Shown here one piece after another: positions 13,590 through 25,700 of a DNA stretch of 64,000 nt. A model generated the notes under the pieces. That model ran no database searches. It saw nothing but the letters and a program-made list of their open reading frames with translations, and was not told the origin of the DNA. Made by a program: the position numbers and the translations under genes. Numbering within the stretch: the stretch's first letter is position 1; every line of letters starts with the position of its first letter. Source of the stretch: Turnera subulata (lineage: Eukaryota > Streptophyta > Magnoliopsida > Malpighiales > Passifloraceae); contig JAKUCV010004246.1 in NCBI GenBank assembly GCA_028386065.3, positions 1 to 64,000 on the forward strand. The letters run 5' to 3'.

Positions 13590-14879
13590 AGAAACACGCA
13601 TAAGGTTTTATGACTGCATGGTCAGTGCCTTAATATGTTGACTATTGGAGTATCATCTTGCGATCTTCATCCATGGAAGCAATGACAAGAAACACACCTA
13701 GGCCATGGACAGTAATCAGAAACAAGTTACTGGTGCGTCTTAAGCACGGTATCATGGCGTGAATGCACGGGGAGAACTAGGGTATACTTTGAATAGTATG
13801 CACATTAGCCCCCTTTCATTTTTTTTTTTTAATAAAATATACATAGGTTCCTAGTTTGATCTAGAAAGTAAAAAAAAATGCACCGTTTAAGTGATGATAA
13901 TAGCCATCATCATCATCATGGTCACATTCTTTTTCCTATCATTGATGGGTGGATAATGTATCATAATAATTAATGGTCAATGAATGCTTTTGTATTGATT
14001 GGTGTTTCTAATGGAGATAGTCTCAGTACTGTTGCTTGTTACTTGATAGCCACAAGTAGAGGAAGTGTGTGACACAAATTGACAATTGTAGGGCACGGGA
14101 GAAAAAAGAGACGCAAAACGCAGGACATGATCGGGACAGATTGAGAAAAAAAGAAGAAGAAGAACACATGGTGGTGGTTGATGCAGACGTGAAAAGCCTC
14201 CAGGATCACATAATAAAAGGAAATGAATCTGTGAATTAAAGAGAGAAGAGACTTGCCACAATTACAAACCCTATCATTGAAGGAAGATTGTGGGTGAGAG
14301 AGGAAGTAGTAGTAAAGGGAATTAAATTCAAGTACAATTTTTCATTCAATAACCTGGGAGAGACACTTGCTGTTTGTTTCAGGGCATTTAATTAACGCCA
14401 GGATAGGCCATATAGAGGCGCATGATATTATAAACGCTTTAAATATCTTCTGATAATCTTTTTTTTAACTTGTTCCAATTTTAATCTATTGGATAACTAT
14501 TTTATTCGTTTCAGTTACATAAATAAATAGTGTACTACTGGAAATTAATATATGGTGTATATAAAATCATATAAACCCATGGCCTAAAGAAAGAGCAGAG
14601 AGTAAGAAGGATAAGGACAATGAGCGGCGTTTGGCGTTTTTCCAAGTACTAGAACCAGGCTCCCTATAACTTACGTGGTCCAGGATGAACGGAAGACGAT
14701 TTTGGAGTTTCATAGTTAATTGTTAACATGCGTAAATGATCTAAATGATTTTTATTATATTTAGACATAATAGTATTAAGTTAAAAATTTAGGGTCATGG
14801 TATGATCAGAAAAATTTTAGCATATAAACCTTTAAGTGAAACCTATACTGGCGAACTATACAAGGTGGAACAGTCAGTT
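13590..14879. other. Intergenic DNA and 3' flank of the PPR gene
   Basis: AT-rich sequence with short microsatellites (a CAT run near 13903-13919). Its last part, about 14660-14835, is the 3' flank of the PPR gene and has a diverged copy at about 28230-28410 beside the PPR pseudogene. No coding sequence was recognised. Confidence 0.4.
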
Positions 14880-16850
14880 TCACCAGAACTCCTTGCAGGA
14901 ACACTCCCCATCAGTGAAATGGTGAAACCGATTCCTGTCTCTCACAATTATTTGTCTATCAAAAACCTTTGAAATGAGTTTGCATGCTTGATGACAATCC
15001 TTGCAGATACGCAAATTCTTTACGATGCGAAGTGTCTCCCCTGGTTTGGACTTCAACAGGCCCAGCGCCACAGCAAGTTTCTCGCTATGGTAGTACAACT
15101 GCTTCTCCCTTTCCCCCTCCTCTTCAATCTCATGCAGGACACCCTCGCTTTCGGGTACATACCCGACATATTTGATCTCTTCCAGCATCTCATCTACTTT
15201 GCCATATATTTCTTTAGCTTGAGGATGAGAGTGATCACCCGCAATGAATTCGTGAACTTCACCTTCCAGCTCAATCGCGGAAATCCCCGGAGCCTTTCTC
15301 ACTTTCCTATCATTCATGAGTTTCCTCACATTGACCGCTTCTTCCCATTGTCCAGCATTGGCACACAAGTTAGCCAGTGCCACATAGCGTCCACTATTGT
15401 TAGGTTCTAATTCAATTACTCTTCTCCCTATTCCCTCTCCCAACTCGATGTTCTTGTGCTTCTTGCAGGCTCCCAAGAGAGCACCCAGTATTGCCTCATC
15501 AGGGCTAATAGGCATGTCCTCCACCAGCTTCCTCGCTTCCTCCAACATTCCAGCTCTGCCAAGCAAATCAACCATGCATCCGTAATGCTCTGATGTAGGC
15601 TCAATCCCATGAAATTCAAACATGTAACGAAAGTAATATTGGCCTTCCCTGACTAACCCAGAATGAGAACATGCGGTGAGGAGATTCACAAAGGTAATAT
15701 CATCAGGAGGCACCATCTCCCTCTCCATCTCCTTGAAAAGCTCAATAGCAGCCCGTCCCTTGCCGTGCATTGCCAACCCACCAATCATGCCATTCCAGGT
15801 AGAAACCCCTTTACAAGGCAACTCCCTAAAGACATGAAGAGCCGTGTCAAGGGAACCACATTTGCAGTACATGTCAATGATTGCCGTAGCTAGCTTGTGA
15901 TCCACTTCAATCCCATTCTTGGCGACGAGCTCATGGATCCACTTCCCCTGCTCTAAAGCTCCCAATCCCGTACAGGCCGATAACATGGTAGCCGCCACAA
16001 ACTTATCCAATCCAACCTTCTCGGCTCTCATCCGACGAAACAAGGCAAGAGCTTCATGGAAGCGGTTGCTTTGGACAAAAGCCGCAATCATAGCATTCCA
16101 AGGAGCAGAAATTCTCATCTCAGGCATCACCACCAACTCGAAAACCGAGAAAGCTTCATCGAAGAATCCCAAACGAGAATACCCCGAAATCATGGTAGTA
16201 CAGGAGACGGAATCACGTCGAGGCATGGCGTCAAAAACCCTTCTTGCTTCCCGCAACTTGCCAAGACTAACATACATATGAATCAAATTGTTGGAGCAAC
16301 AGGCATCCGCACCAAACCCGAATTTGAAAAGGTGGGCATGGATTTGTTTGGCGGCTCCAACGTTGTTGCTGAGGCCACAAGCCCTGGCAAGCGAAGGGAA
16401 AGTGAAGGAGTTCGGTGGGGAGGCGGAGTGTTGCAGCATGTGAGAATACAATAACAGAGTAATGCGGTGGTGGCGTGGGAGGGGTGAAGAAGGGGATACT
16501 TGGAGGAGGTAGCCCTTAAAGATGAGGTTGTAAAGGAAAGCGTCTGGATGGGGGATTGTGTCGAACAGCTTGAGGGCGTAGGAGAAATCGCCGTTTTTAG
16601 AGAGGGCGCAGAACTTGATGAGTCGGCTGGAGGCGTTGTTGTCGGCGGAGAGGCCGAGCCGGATGATCTGGGAATGGTACTGCTTCAGCTCCCGCATGTT
16701 TGAGCATCTTTTGAGGCCATGGAAAGTTGAAGAAGAAGAAGAAGAAGAAGAAGAAGAAGCTCTCCCTCTCTCTGGGTTTGGATATGGTGGGCTACCAATG
16801 CCACCATATAGAAGCTCCGTCGAGCTCATCCTCTCTCTCCAACCCACCAC
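14880..16850 (-). CDS. Pentatricopeptide repeat protein, PLS class, E/DYW type
   Basis: Single-exon gene, 656 aa, intronless as is usual for this family. It has tandem PPR motifs of about 35 aa across roughly residues 80-480 (for example FLYNLIFKGYLLQ, DKFVAATMLSACTGLG, STWNGMIGGLAMHGKG). E and E+ regions follow (YGCMVDLLGRAGMLEEAR, PGISAIELEGEVHEF), then a DYW deaminase domain. Zinc and deaminase residues are visible: H588-S-E590, C616-x2-C619-H620, H643-H644, C650-x-C652. By family knowledge such proteins bind organellar transcripts and carry out C-to-U editing in chloroplasts or mitochondria. The C-terminal tripeptide is EFW rather than DYW. An early run of ten serines is encoded by a trinucleotide repeat. 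A second ATG at codon 8 (16827-16829) could be the true start. A truncated copy lies at 28230-29611. The specific editing target cannot be assigned. Confidence 0.93.
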   Translation of the reverse strand: MVGWRERMSSTELLYGGIGSPPYPNPERGRASSSSSSSSSSTFHGLKRCSNMRELKQYHSQIIRLGLSADNNASSRLIKFCALSKNGDFSYALKLFDTIPHPDAFLYNLIFKGYLLQVSPSSPLPRHHRITLLLYSHMLQHSASPPNSFTFPSLARACGLSNNVGAAKQIHAHLFKFGFGADACCSNNLIHMYVSLGKLREARRVFDAMPRRDSVSCTTMISGYSRLGFFDEAFSVFELVVMPEMRISAPWNAMIAAFVQSNRFHEALALFRRMRAEKVGLDKFVAATMLSACTGLGALEQGKWIHELVAKNGIEVDHKLATAIIDMYCKCGSLDTALHVFRELPCKGVSTWNGMIGGLAMHGKGRAAIELFKEMEREMVPPDDITFVNLLTACSHSGLVREGQYYFRYMFEFHGIEPTSEHYGCMVDLLGRAGMLEEARKLVEDMPISPDEAILGALLGACKKHKNIELGEGIGRRVIELEPNNSGRYVALANLCANAGQWEEAVNVRKLMNDRKVRKAPGISAIELEGEVHEFIAGDHSHPQAKEIYGKVDEMLEEIKYVGYVPESEGVLHEIEEEGEREKQLYYHSEKLAVALGLLKSKPGETLRIVKNLRICKDCHQACKLISKVFDRQIIVRDRNRFHHFTDGECSCKEFW

Positions 16851-18419
16851 ACTACACTACCTGTGCAGTGTGCGGTGTTGTTTTTCCTTTTTTTTTTTTT
16901 TTTGTTGGGTTCGGTGGAATATGAGAGGGAGAGAGCGTAACGGCAAAAACGGTGATGGAAGAAAGAAACTAGGGGCGGGCGGGAGTACCTAGGTACGTGG
17001 TTTGGCGGGACCTTATCTAAACTCCTTTTGCTTTTAATGTTAAAAAGGAAAAAAAAAAAGAAACAAAGAAATACTACTACTAATATACTATAAATAAACT
17101 CTGCCCCATCTCAAATCCGTATCTCCACGTGTGAACAGAATGGACCCTAAGGTAGATAAAATAAAATTAAATACACAGAGTTTCATTCTAGAAAATAGTA
17201 CTAGTAGTTATTCTTTTTTTTTGGTTATAAAGTGAAGAAAATATTGTCTAATTCAATCACGCTCTACTCCTATCTGATTTACAAACAAAATTACTGGCCT
17301 ACACTTGATGTTTTTTTTTAAAAAAAAAAAATTGGATAAGAACAAAGAGTTGTTTCTCTTTTTCTTTTTTGATTTTAGGTTGGGATTTCCTTCCTTTACT
17401 ACTTGCAACTTCTTGAATAGACTGGTAACTTAACTATCCATGTGCAATTGCATGCAGAGGAGGAGGAGGGGTATTAGATTTAGTACCGATCAATAATTGC
17501 TTTTTATTGTCACAAACATGATAGATAAGATATAGTCATATTATATTTATAGATAGATAAATCCATAATACTACAAAGATAGATAGACTAATGGATTCGC
17601 ATTTGGCAATTGGCAAAGGGTGAGGACTTCAAATTCAATCCAAGGTTAGAGAGTAGTAGAGGAGGAGAGAAGAGGACCACCACCCACCCACCATCCCCTC
17701 CCTCCTTACATGCCTTTCCTTTTTTTCCTTTGCCTTTCATTTCCTTTGGAAGCTTTCATATTCTTCCCTTTGCCCTCTTTCATTTCCTAAATTCTCTCTT
17801 CTATAATCTTATATTCTCGATCTAGTTTTTCCAAGTATATAATCTACCTATCCCCCTAACTAATGTTTTTACCATGTTTACGTCTATCATGTTTATTTAT
17901 TTCACTACCCATCTTTATTTAGCACTTGACTTGCTTTAGGTTCACAACTCTCCTCCCCTCCCCTCCATATATCTACATATATAGACAGATACATATACAT
18001 AGATATCCAGAGAGAGGGAGAGAGAGAGAGAGGGGATAGATAGGTAGATAGATGTGAGTTTCTGCCCCCAAATTCACCGGTGGGGCTTGCAGGTTGATGC
18101 TGGTGGTGGAACTCTCTGTCTGATAAACAAAAACAATTTAAACAACAGGGTTATTAATGTGTTTGTTTGTTTGTTTGTGTGGGTGTGTTTTTTTTAATGC
18201 CTAAATTAAATTAAAGATTGTTGCTTTTATGTTAAAAAAGTTTTCTTTCTTTTTGTTTTGGGGTGGGAGGATATATAGAGGAGGAGAATTTGGAATAATT
18301 GAGAGGAGGGCAGGGGATTGATTGATTAATAGAAGAATATACGAATAATAGGAGGAGAGATTAGTAGGATAGATAGGAATATACATAAATTTTGAAGGAA
18401 GAGGAGGAGGAGAAGGGAG
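16851..18419. promoter_or_regulatory. Divergent intergenic promoter region, PPR (-) and PDK (+)
   Basis: The two genes diverge from this 1.6-kb stretch, so both promoters should lie here. The PDK side has TATA-like tracts around 17970-18000 followed by a GA-rich run near 18009-18033, typical of a plant 5' leader. No coding gene is supported. Confidence 0.4.
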
Positions 18420-21264
18420 ATGGCGGCGAAGAAGGCGTGGGAGGCGGCGTCGAAGAGCATGTTGGAGGAAGTAGGGAGGTGGGGATGCATGAAGCAGACG
18501 GGGGTGAGCCTGAGGTACATGATGGAATTTGGGTCCAGACCCACCCAGAGGAATCTCCTCATTTCCGCTCAGTTCCTCCACAAGGAACTCCCCATCCGTA
18601 TCGCCCGCCGTGCCATCGAGCTTGAATCCCTCCCTTATGGCTTGTCCCATAAACCTGCCGTCTTGAAAGTACCCCCCTCTCTCTCTCTCCCTCCTCATCT
18701 ATTTATCTATCCATCTATCTTCTTCCCTCTTTGTTTTTTCTTAATTAAACATGTTCCTTATATCCCTCGTATGTATTTGTTGTAGATATATACTATGTTA
18801 TGTTGGATTCTTCCCTTTTTGGTGTGTTTGTGTTGGGGGGGATGATAATAAAATAAATAATTAAGAGCATCATGATCATGGGGTTGGATGCGGTTGGGAT
18901 TTCTTAATTGCCACTCTTACTCTTAATTTTTTTTTCTAATCCTTTCTTTCTTTTCTGACTCTGACTCTTCTTCCTCTAATCACTTTTCCCCCACTGTGTC
19001 TGTGTCTGCTTTTCTTCCTAATAATAAAGTATATTTAGTACTTTAGTACTATCATAATATTAAATGTCCTTATCCCATTCTGCATGTTGCCTTTTCTTCT
19101 CTTTCTTCATTCTTCTTCATCTTCTACTTGGTCCAACAAAACTTTTTTAAAAAATTGAAATTCGCTTGCATTTTGCTTAATGTGCCTTATTGTTTTAATC
19201 TGCTGCTCTCTTCCCGCATCTTTTCTTTTCTCTACCTACTGTAGAAGTGTTAACTTAGTGCTACTGCTCCTTGAGCCTTCAACATTTAGAATTTGGAAAA
19301 GTCGTGATAATGTTAACACACGGTGTTGGTGTTGGTTTCTTATTCCCAGGTGCGAGATTGGTACCTGGATTCCTTTCGGGATATGAGGTCCTTTCCAGAG
19401 ATCAAGGATGCCAATGATGAGAAGGAGTTCACTCAGATGATTAAGGCCATTAAGGTGCGGCACAACAATGTGGTCCCCATGATGGCCTTGGGTGTCCAAC
19501 AGCTCAAGAAAAGCTTGGACCCCAACATTGTGAATGAGGACCTAGTCGAGATTCATCAGTTTCTTGATCGCTTCTATATGTCACGCATTGGAATTCGCAT
19601 GCTTATTGGTCAGTCCTTACTTCTGTTTTTCTTGTATACATCCCATCACATCACAGATATATCGGGGTGGTTTGGGTGGTTCTACTTCTAGGCTCATTCC
19701 TAATTACTATTATTATTAAGTTCTTAAATGATGCTATTTTGACTGTTGAGCTACCCCTTTTTTTCTTAAGTTAATGCAAATGTTTTCCGTTTTGGATGAT
19801 CTTCAGGGCAGCATGTAGAGTTGCACAATCCCAATCCCCCTCCTCATATTGTGGGCTGTATTCATACAAAAATGTCTCCGGTTGAGGTAGCTAGGAATGC
19901 TAGTCAAGATGCTCGCTCTATCTGTTTAAGAGAGTACGGGACTGCACCTGATGTTAATATTTATGGGGATCCGAATTTTACATTCCCGTAAGAACCTTTT
20001 CCTCTCCTGGAGCTTTATTTATTTTTTTTTCATTAAGTTGTTCCATTAAACTCTGTCTCTTTGTCTTTCATTCATGCGTCCAAGATCCAACCTACATTTT
20101 GCTACTAGCTTGCATTTATGTTTTTCGAGTCTTTCTTCCTGAAATTATATGCTTAGGACTTTGCTTTCTTTCCAGTTATACAATGTTTTTTTTGCTTGTA
20201 TTAACAGGTATGTTCCAACGCACTTGCATCTCATGGTATTTGAGTTGGTTAAGAATTCTTTACGTGCTGTCCAAGAGCGTTTCATGGACTCGGATAAAGT
20301 ACCGCCTGTTAGAATTATAGTTGCTGAAGGAATTGAAGATGTCACCATAAAGGTAGTCTTGTATGAGCGATGAATGTTTCATGTCTTTCCTTTCTTTTCC
20401 TCTACACTGTTTTCTTTATTCTTTGTGGAGTATTCCCTGTCTTTTTGGGTCTCTGCTCTGGAAAACCTGTTTTGAACCATATTATCTAGTTCTATCGATG
20501 ACTAGCAAGTTGTCTTTTGTGGTAACGCAGGTCTCTGATGAGGGTGGCGGAATACCAAGAAGTGGTCTTCCAAAAATCTTCACTTACCTTTACAGTACTG
20601 CTAGAAATCCTGTAGAGGATCTCGAAGCATCAAATGCAGTGACAATGGCTGGCTATGGATATGGGATTCCAATCAGCCGCTTGTATGCACGGTACTTTGG
20701 GGGCGATCTGCAAATTATATCCATGGAAGGATATGGTAAGTTGATTATTTACACTCAGAATGTGGTGGGCATACGTATAGCTTGTGATATTCAGTGGACA
20801 AGCACTTAAAAAAGATCTTGATAGTTCTACCAGTATGCATGTTTAATTGATTTTGCAACATTTTCTGTTTTGGTAAAATGCTTTAGGAAGTTTACTCATA
20901 GGGAAGCGAACTAAGTAGCTCTATTTATATCCTGAAACATGTTTAGGGTGTGGTTTTGGTGCTTCTATAAAGTCCGGAATACAAATGATGCTCATAACTT
21001 GTGGGTTATTTTCATGGTGATATTTGTGAAATCTTCTTCCATTTTTTAATTGACTTGGTCCTTAGTCAGATAACCTTTAGTTTTAGTCATCTTTGGTTAG
21101 AGATAATAGTTTCCGTGTTTATTTGTTTCTCTTTTTGTATGGTGGTGGTTTGTTTGCATTTTTTTATACGGTTTCTTGCTGATGATACGTATTTTGCGTA
21201 TGCAGGAACAGATGCATATCTCCATTTGTCTCGATTGGGAGACTCACAAGAACCATTGCCGTGA
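18420..21264 (+). CDS. PDK: Mitochondrial pyruvate dehydrogenase (acetyl-transferring) kinase
   Basis: Six exons: 18420-18668, 19350-19608, 19807-19987, 20208-20352, 20531-20735, 21206-21264. They total 1098 nt and encode 365 aa, the usual plant length. PDK phosphorylates and inactivates the E1-alpha subunit of the mitochondrial pyruvate dehydrogenase complex. The N-terminal BCDHK/PDK helical domain is present (FGSRPTQRNLLISAQFLHKE). H121 in VRHNNVV is the conserved histidine noted for plant PDK. The GHKL ATP-binding fold has its N-box at 242-250 (ELVKNSLRA with E242 and N246), G1 at 281-286 (DEGGGI) and G2 at 319-325 (GYGYGIP). Despite the fold it is a serine kinase. The C-terminus (AYLHLSRLGDSQEPLP) is standard. 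The start was chosen because MAAKKAWEAASKSMLEEV agrees with plant PDK N-termini. Confidence 0.95.
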
Positions 21265-22073
21265 ATGTTCAACTCTGATGAAGTTGAAAGGCCAAAAACT
21301 TTTCGATGTAAACTTATTCGGTTATTGAAAATGTCATTTGAAAAGGGATGCTCTCAATTTCAGTCTAAAAGAATTTTCTGTTTACTCGTACATTCTGGAT
21401 TTGGTTTTATTTCGCTGCATCTCGACTTGATCTTTAGGCATTGGCTATTATTTATGCTAGTAGAGTATGGTTTTGGGCGTAACAATGATTAGACCGCACA
21501 AGAGATGAATCACATAAGGATGACTCGACTTTGTAACTAAAGGTGGTTGCATAACTTAAGAAACTGTGACAGGTGAAAAGAAATATATCATTAATGTTTG
21601 ATTTCTATAATTCTGCTCACTTAGATGGCTGATGATGACGATGACCATGAAATAAATTTAGCCATTCCAAGTGAATTAGAGAGATACTTTTTAGATCTTC
21701 CCCGAGTCAAAAGGTATTCCTTTGGATATATCGCTATTTATGAAGAATGTGGTGCTTTTTTCCATGCATATGATATCTTGACTGGTTTCAACAGTTGTTT
21801 CGATTTTAACAAGAGAGGTTAAATACTTGTTTCACTTGGTAGCTCTTACTCCAAGAATGGTTGAAGCTATCATATGTGGGCAAATTGTTTCGAAGATGAC
21901 AATCTTCTCTTTATGTGGAAGAGAAATTAGACGAATTAGAAGAAATTAAATCAAATAATTTTTTTCCTTTTGTTTAATCTGCATTATCATTAATTCGTTA
22001 TGATATCATTTATGAATATTATTTGATTATCTCTATTTTTTACGAGAACTTTCAACCCAAGAGCATCCACTAT

Positions 22074-22141
22074 TGATGATTGGATATGGAGAATGTCATA
22101 ATTGCACAAATGTTTTACTGATGATTGGATATGGAGAATGT
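22074..22141. repeat. Two-copy direct repeat, 45-bp period
   Basis: A 23-bp sequence at 22074-22096 (tgatgattggatatggagaa then tgt) recurs exactly at 22119-22141. Only two copies are present. Confidence 0.75.
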
Positions 22142-22389
22142 TAAAGAGCTGAATCTTGGATACAATGCAAGTGTATGAACGTAATGGCACAAATGCTTTG
22201 ATGTTGTATACGACTCAATCCACCACGCAAAATTTATTTTCAGTTTGTGTTTTGTCAGTTAAAGTTTCCAATGTAGCTATATAACCACGTCCTTATTACT
22301 TGAGCACTTATACTAATTAATTATATTAAACCGAATTCCTTGCATTAGGTTGGATTTTTCTTATATTTGTCTGGTTATAGTTGATTGCA

Positions 22390-22574
22390 ATTCAAAAAAG
22401 ATATGTTCTGAAAATCTGTTCCGGAAATCCGACATTAATCCGAAAATCCGTAACATCCGATACGGGATTCCGAAAATTTAAATGGAATGGAGATCCGTAG
22501 AATAAATCCGAACTATTTGGAGCTCCGCCCCAAAATTGGTATTTGGAACAGAGAGCAATCCGTGCTCACCCCTA
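22390..22574. mobile_element. Non-autonomous hAT-like element, one end only
   Basis: The stretch is rich in the repeated motif atccg/ccgaaa. Read on the minus strand it starts TAGGGGTGAGCAC at 22574, the consensus type of hAT terminal inverted repeats. The next 8 bases (22575-22582, ttagactc) would be one copy of the target site. No matching left terminus or second target-site copy is visible, so the element is truncated and its left limit is approximate. Family assignment comes from terminus similarity only. Confidence 0.5.
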
Positions 22575-22741
22575 TTAGACTCCTTCAGCTGTTGCAAAAC
22601 CAACAGCTTGGACACTCAAAGCCCTAAATTGTTTCCATAGTGAAGAGGAAAAGATGACAGCAAAATTCCAAGTTTACATGTTAAACATTCACTAACCGAA
22701 GTTTAACTGTCTACTATGTTAGCAGCACAAAGCTCAATTGC

Positions 22742-25700
22742 TCACTCAAAACCATTATCAAAATAGGTTTGATCAGTATTATCATCATCATCATCATCAT
22801 CGTCGCCGTTATCATCAGCATCATCACTAGTACCATCATGATTAACGTTGAAGGCTTCTACATCAGCCAGAGTGGCTAACTCGAGAGTTCCTTCCCGACC
22901 CACAATAGTTCCGTCCTGATGATTACCCAAATCATTCTGAAACGTATCGTCATATGATGTACCCTTTTGGTTACAGATGGTCTGCAAAACAGCAAACAGT
23001 GTAATCAATGATATAGCCCAAATAAATACTACTGGAAGTACATTATGCGGCTACGCATGTCTTTAGTGGAAATTAAGAGTTTATCAAACCTTGTATTAGG
23101 CAAGTGATTGTTTGGCATAGCAGTAAACCAGAGCAGGAAACAGCTCAAGCACTGTGAGATGCAACATTATTAAAACATGACAAATACCATCATTCAGCTT
23201 TTCGAATGAAGCGGTATGCACTTCATTCATCTTCATTCTTGCAGGTGTGGTTGACAAAATCAGATGACAGTGTTTAACATTTTAAAGGTGGCATGGATTA
23301 AAAGAGATGGGTCAGCGTGGTTGACGGCTCCACCAGAGCAGCCAATTCTTAGTGAATGACAAAATATGCAGCTAATTCATTTATTAAGCCATAAAAAATG
23401 ATTCACCAGGCCTTCAAAGATTTGGAAAACAAATCAAATTGATTCCATGCCATCAAATTTTCTGCCAAAAACAGTTAAGAGATATTCAAACAATAAAATT
23501 CAGTTAAACTACTGTACATGTTAAGACTACTAATATTGATTTTGACTGAAGACCTAAAATGCAGATAAAGCTGGGATTAATGATACCTCATCTTCTTGGA
23601 ATACATGTTTTGGTGCTTCTACAATCCAGTCATCCAGAAGATGTTCTTGCAGCATGATGTCATGGGACGTGGAGGCACTGGACCGTTTCTTTAATTGGCA
23701 TTCTCTTAGACGCAGATTATAGTGGACAAATACAAGATCATCTAATCTTTTCTGAGATAAGCGATTCCGCTTTTGGATGTGGATCTGATCATAGATGCTC
23801 CAGGAGTGCTCGCATCCGATTGAAGAGCAAGTTTGACTTAGTACACGTACAGCTATTCGTTGCAACTCCAAGCAGCTAATACCATGTTGTAACCACCATG
23901 CAGCTGCGAGGATTGGTATCAATCAGAACATAACAGGAGCCTACTTTACAATTTGAGCATTAGTGTAATGGCTATGAAATTCTATCCTCACCTGGGTCGA
24001 GCTCTGATCTTGTACTAATTGCCAGTTCAGTTCCAAAATCGCCTTTTGCAGAAATATAATCAGAAATCTGACATCACATTGGAAAATTGTTGGTAAGGAA
24101 TACATCTGTGACCTGAAATAGGCACATCTACCATGAACATCAAATCATTCTTTACCTGCTTGGACGCTGCAATCCTTCTCATGTTGTCTGGTTCCAGACG
24201 AAATATGCATTCATTTAGTCCACGCACCACCTCTGAATGCTACAACTACATATGACTAACTCAGGCCAGAAATAAAGCAAAACAAGTTTGAAATTAAAAG
24301 ACAGTGCTGGATTTCCTACCGCCATAAAATCAGAACGGTATCTTTGTGACGGATTCAAGAAGTAAGCAGCCACACATAAAGGGTGACACAACAAGGATCG
24401 CAAGTGATTATCAAGCACATCACAGAATGGTCCATATTTATGAACGTCATCATCATGGATAGATTGGATTGCAAGCTTTAACCTGGAAATATTGTTATAT
24501 ATAAACGGCATTGAAAGGTTTTCGCCACTATCAACCTTTTGAAGTACTTGCAATACAGGGTTCACTGATCTGCTAACATGCTCTAATTTCTTCCAAAATG
24601 CAGCGTTTGATACAATCTTTTCCACGTCTTTCCCCGCATCTGATTTGGAGAACTGAGTGGAAGTCCATTTACTTGACTGAAACATTCTTCTTATGCTCAT
24701 CCTATGGTCCAACAGGCTCTGCAAAATTGTAAAGTTGGAGATGTATCGGGTAGCAGCTGGTCTCAGAAGCTCTTGTCCTTTAGTAAATTCTTTTGAAAGA
24801 TTTAGCAAGAAGATATGGTTGTAAATTAGTTTTGTAATTTTTTGGCATTTCATCATGCATTCTTTTACGCATCTTATCTTCAAAAAATCTTCAAAAATTC
24901 GATCAATGCAATAGCTGGCACATGGGGTCCAAAATAAATTCCTTCTCCTCTCCTCAAGCATCTTCCCAGCAGCCTCGTAGCTGGGAGTATTCTCAGTGAT
25001 TACCTACAACAAGAGACAAGAAAAGGGGGCAAACACACAGTAATCTGCATTAAGATCATATGCAATAAGGAAGAATGAGTTGAAATTTTGATTAAGAAGA
25101 GTAAGCAGTTACCTGCACCACATTTTCTTCGCCCATCTCTTCCACTACTTTGTCTAAGAGCTTAAACAAACTTAAAGCATCTTCTACAATATCACTGGCA
25201 TCAACTGAACCAACAAAGTATATGCCATGGGGGCAAGAAACCAACAGATTGATCAATGTCTTCCCTTCAATATCTGTCCAACTATCAGCCATCACAGAAC
25301 AACCAGTGATTGCCCAAGACGCCTTGTACTCGACCAAGTAGTTTCTAATGGTCGCAATTTCTTCATGAAGAGAGCGACCTGATATCAGTTGGCTCCGAGG
25401 GCCTATCAAATCCTGTCCGTATTGACCAACAGCCTCCAGCATCTTGTGAAAGTAAAGAGAATTTGCTGCTTGAAATGGAACTCCTGCATGATAAAAGAAT
25501 TTGCAGATGGCAGATATAACTTCTTTGTGAGCTTTCCTAGAGGATCCACCTTTTACTTTTAATTGTTTGCAGGATGGTGGCTGTGGCATCTCATTAGTTG
25601 GTGCATTTAAAAAAACAGAATCCAGTCTTGATTTTTTCAACAATGGCTCGAAGTTACTAATGGGACCTCTCTCATTGAGAGTCATCCGAGAATCTTTCTG

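Larger units (their letters stand above)
21265..22741. other. Convergent 3' flank between PDK and the BED/hAT gene
   Basis: Contains the PDK 3' UTR, a 45-bp-period direct repeat (22074-22141) and a hAT-like transposon end (to 22574), listed separately. An acidic 65-aa ORF at 21625-21822 has no recognised domain and is probably chance. Confidence 0.4.

Noticed and set aside
21489..21496. ttagaccg as a possible left target site for the hAT-like element ending at 22574
   Set aside because: It matches only six of eight bases and no hAT terminus adjoins it.
21625..21822. Acidic 65-aa ORF after PDK
   Set aside because: No domain, probably chance in AT-rich 3' flank.
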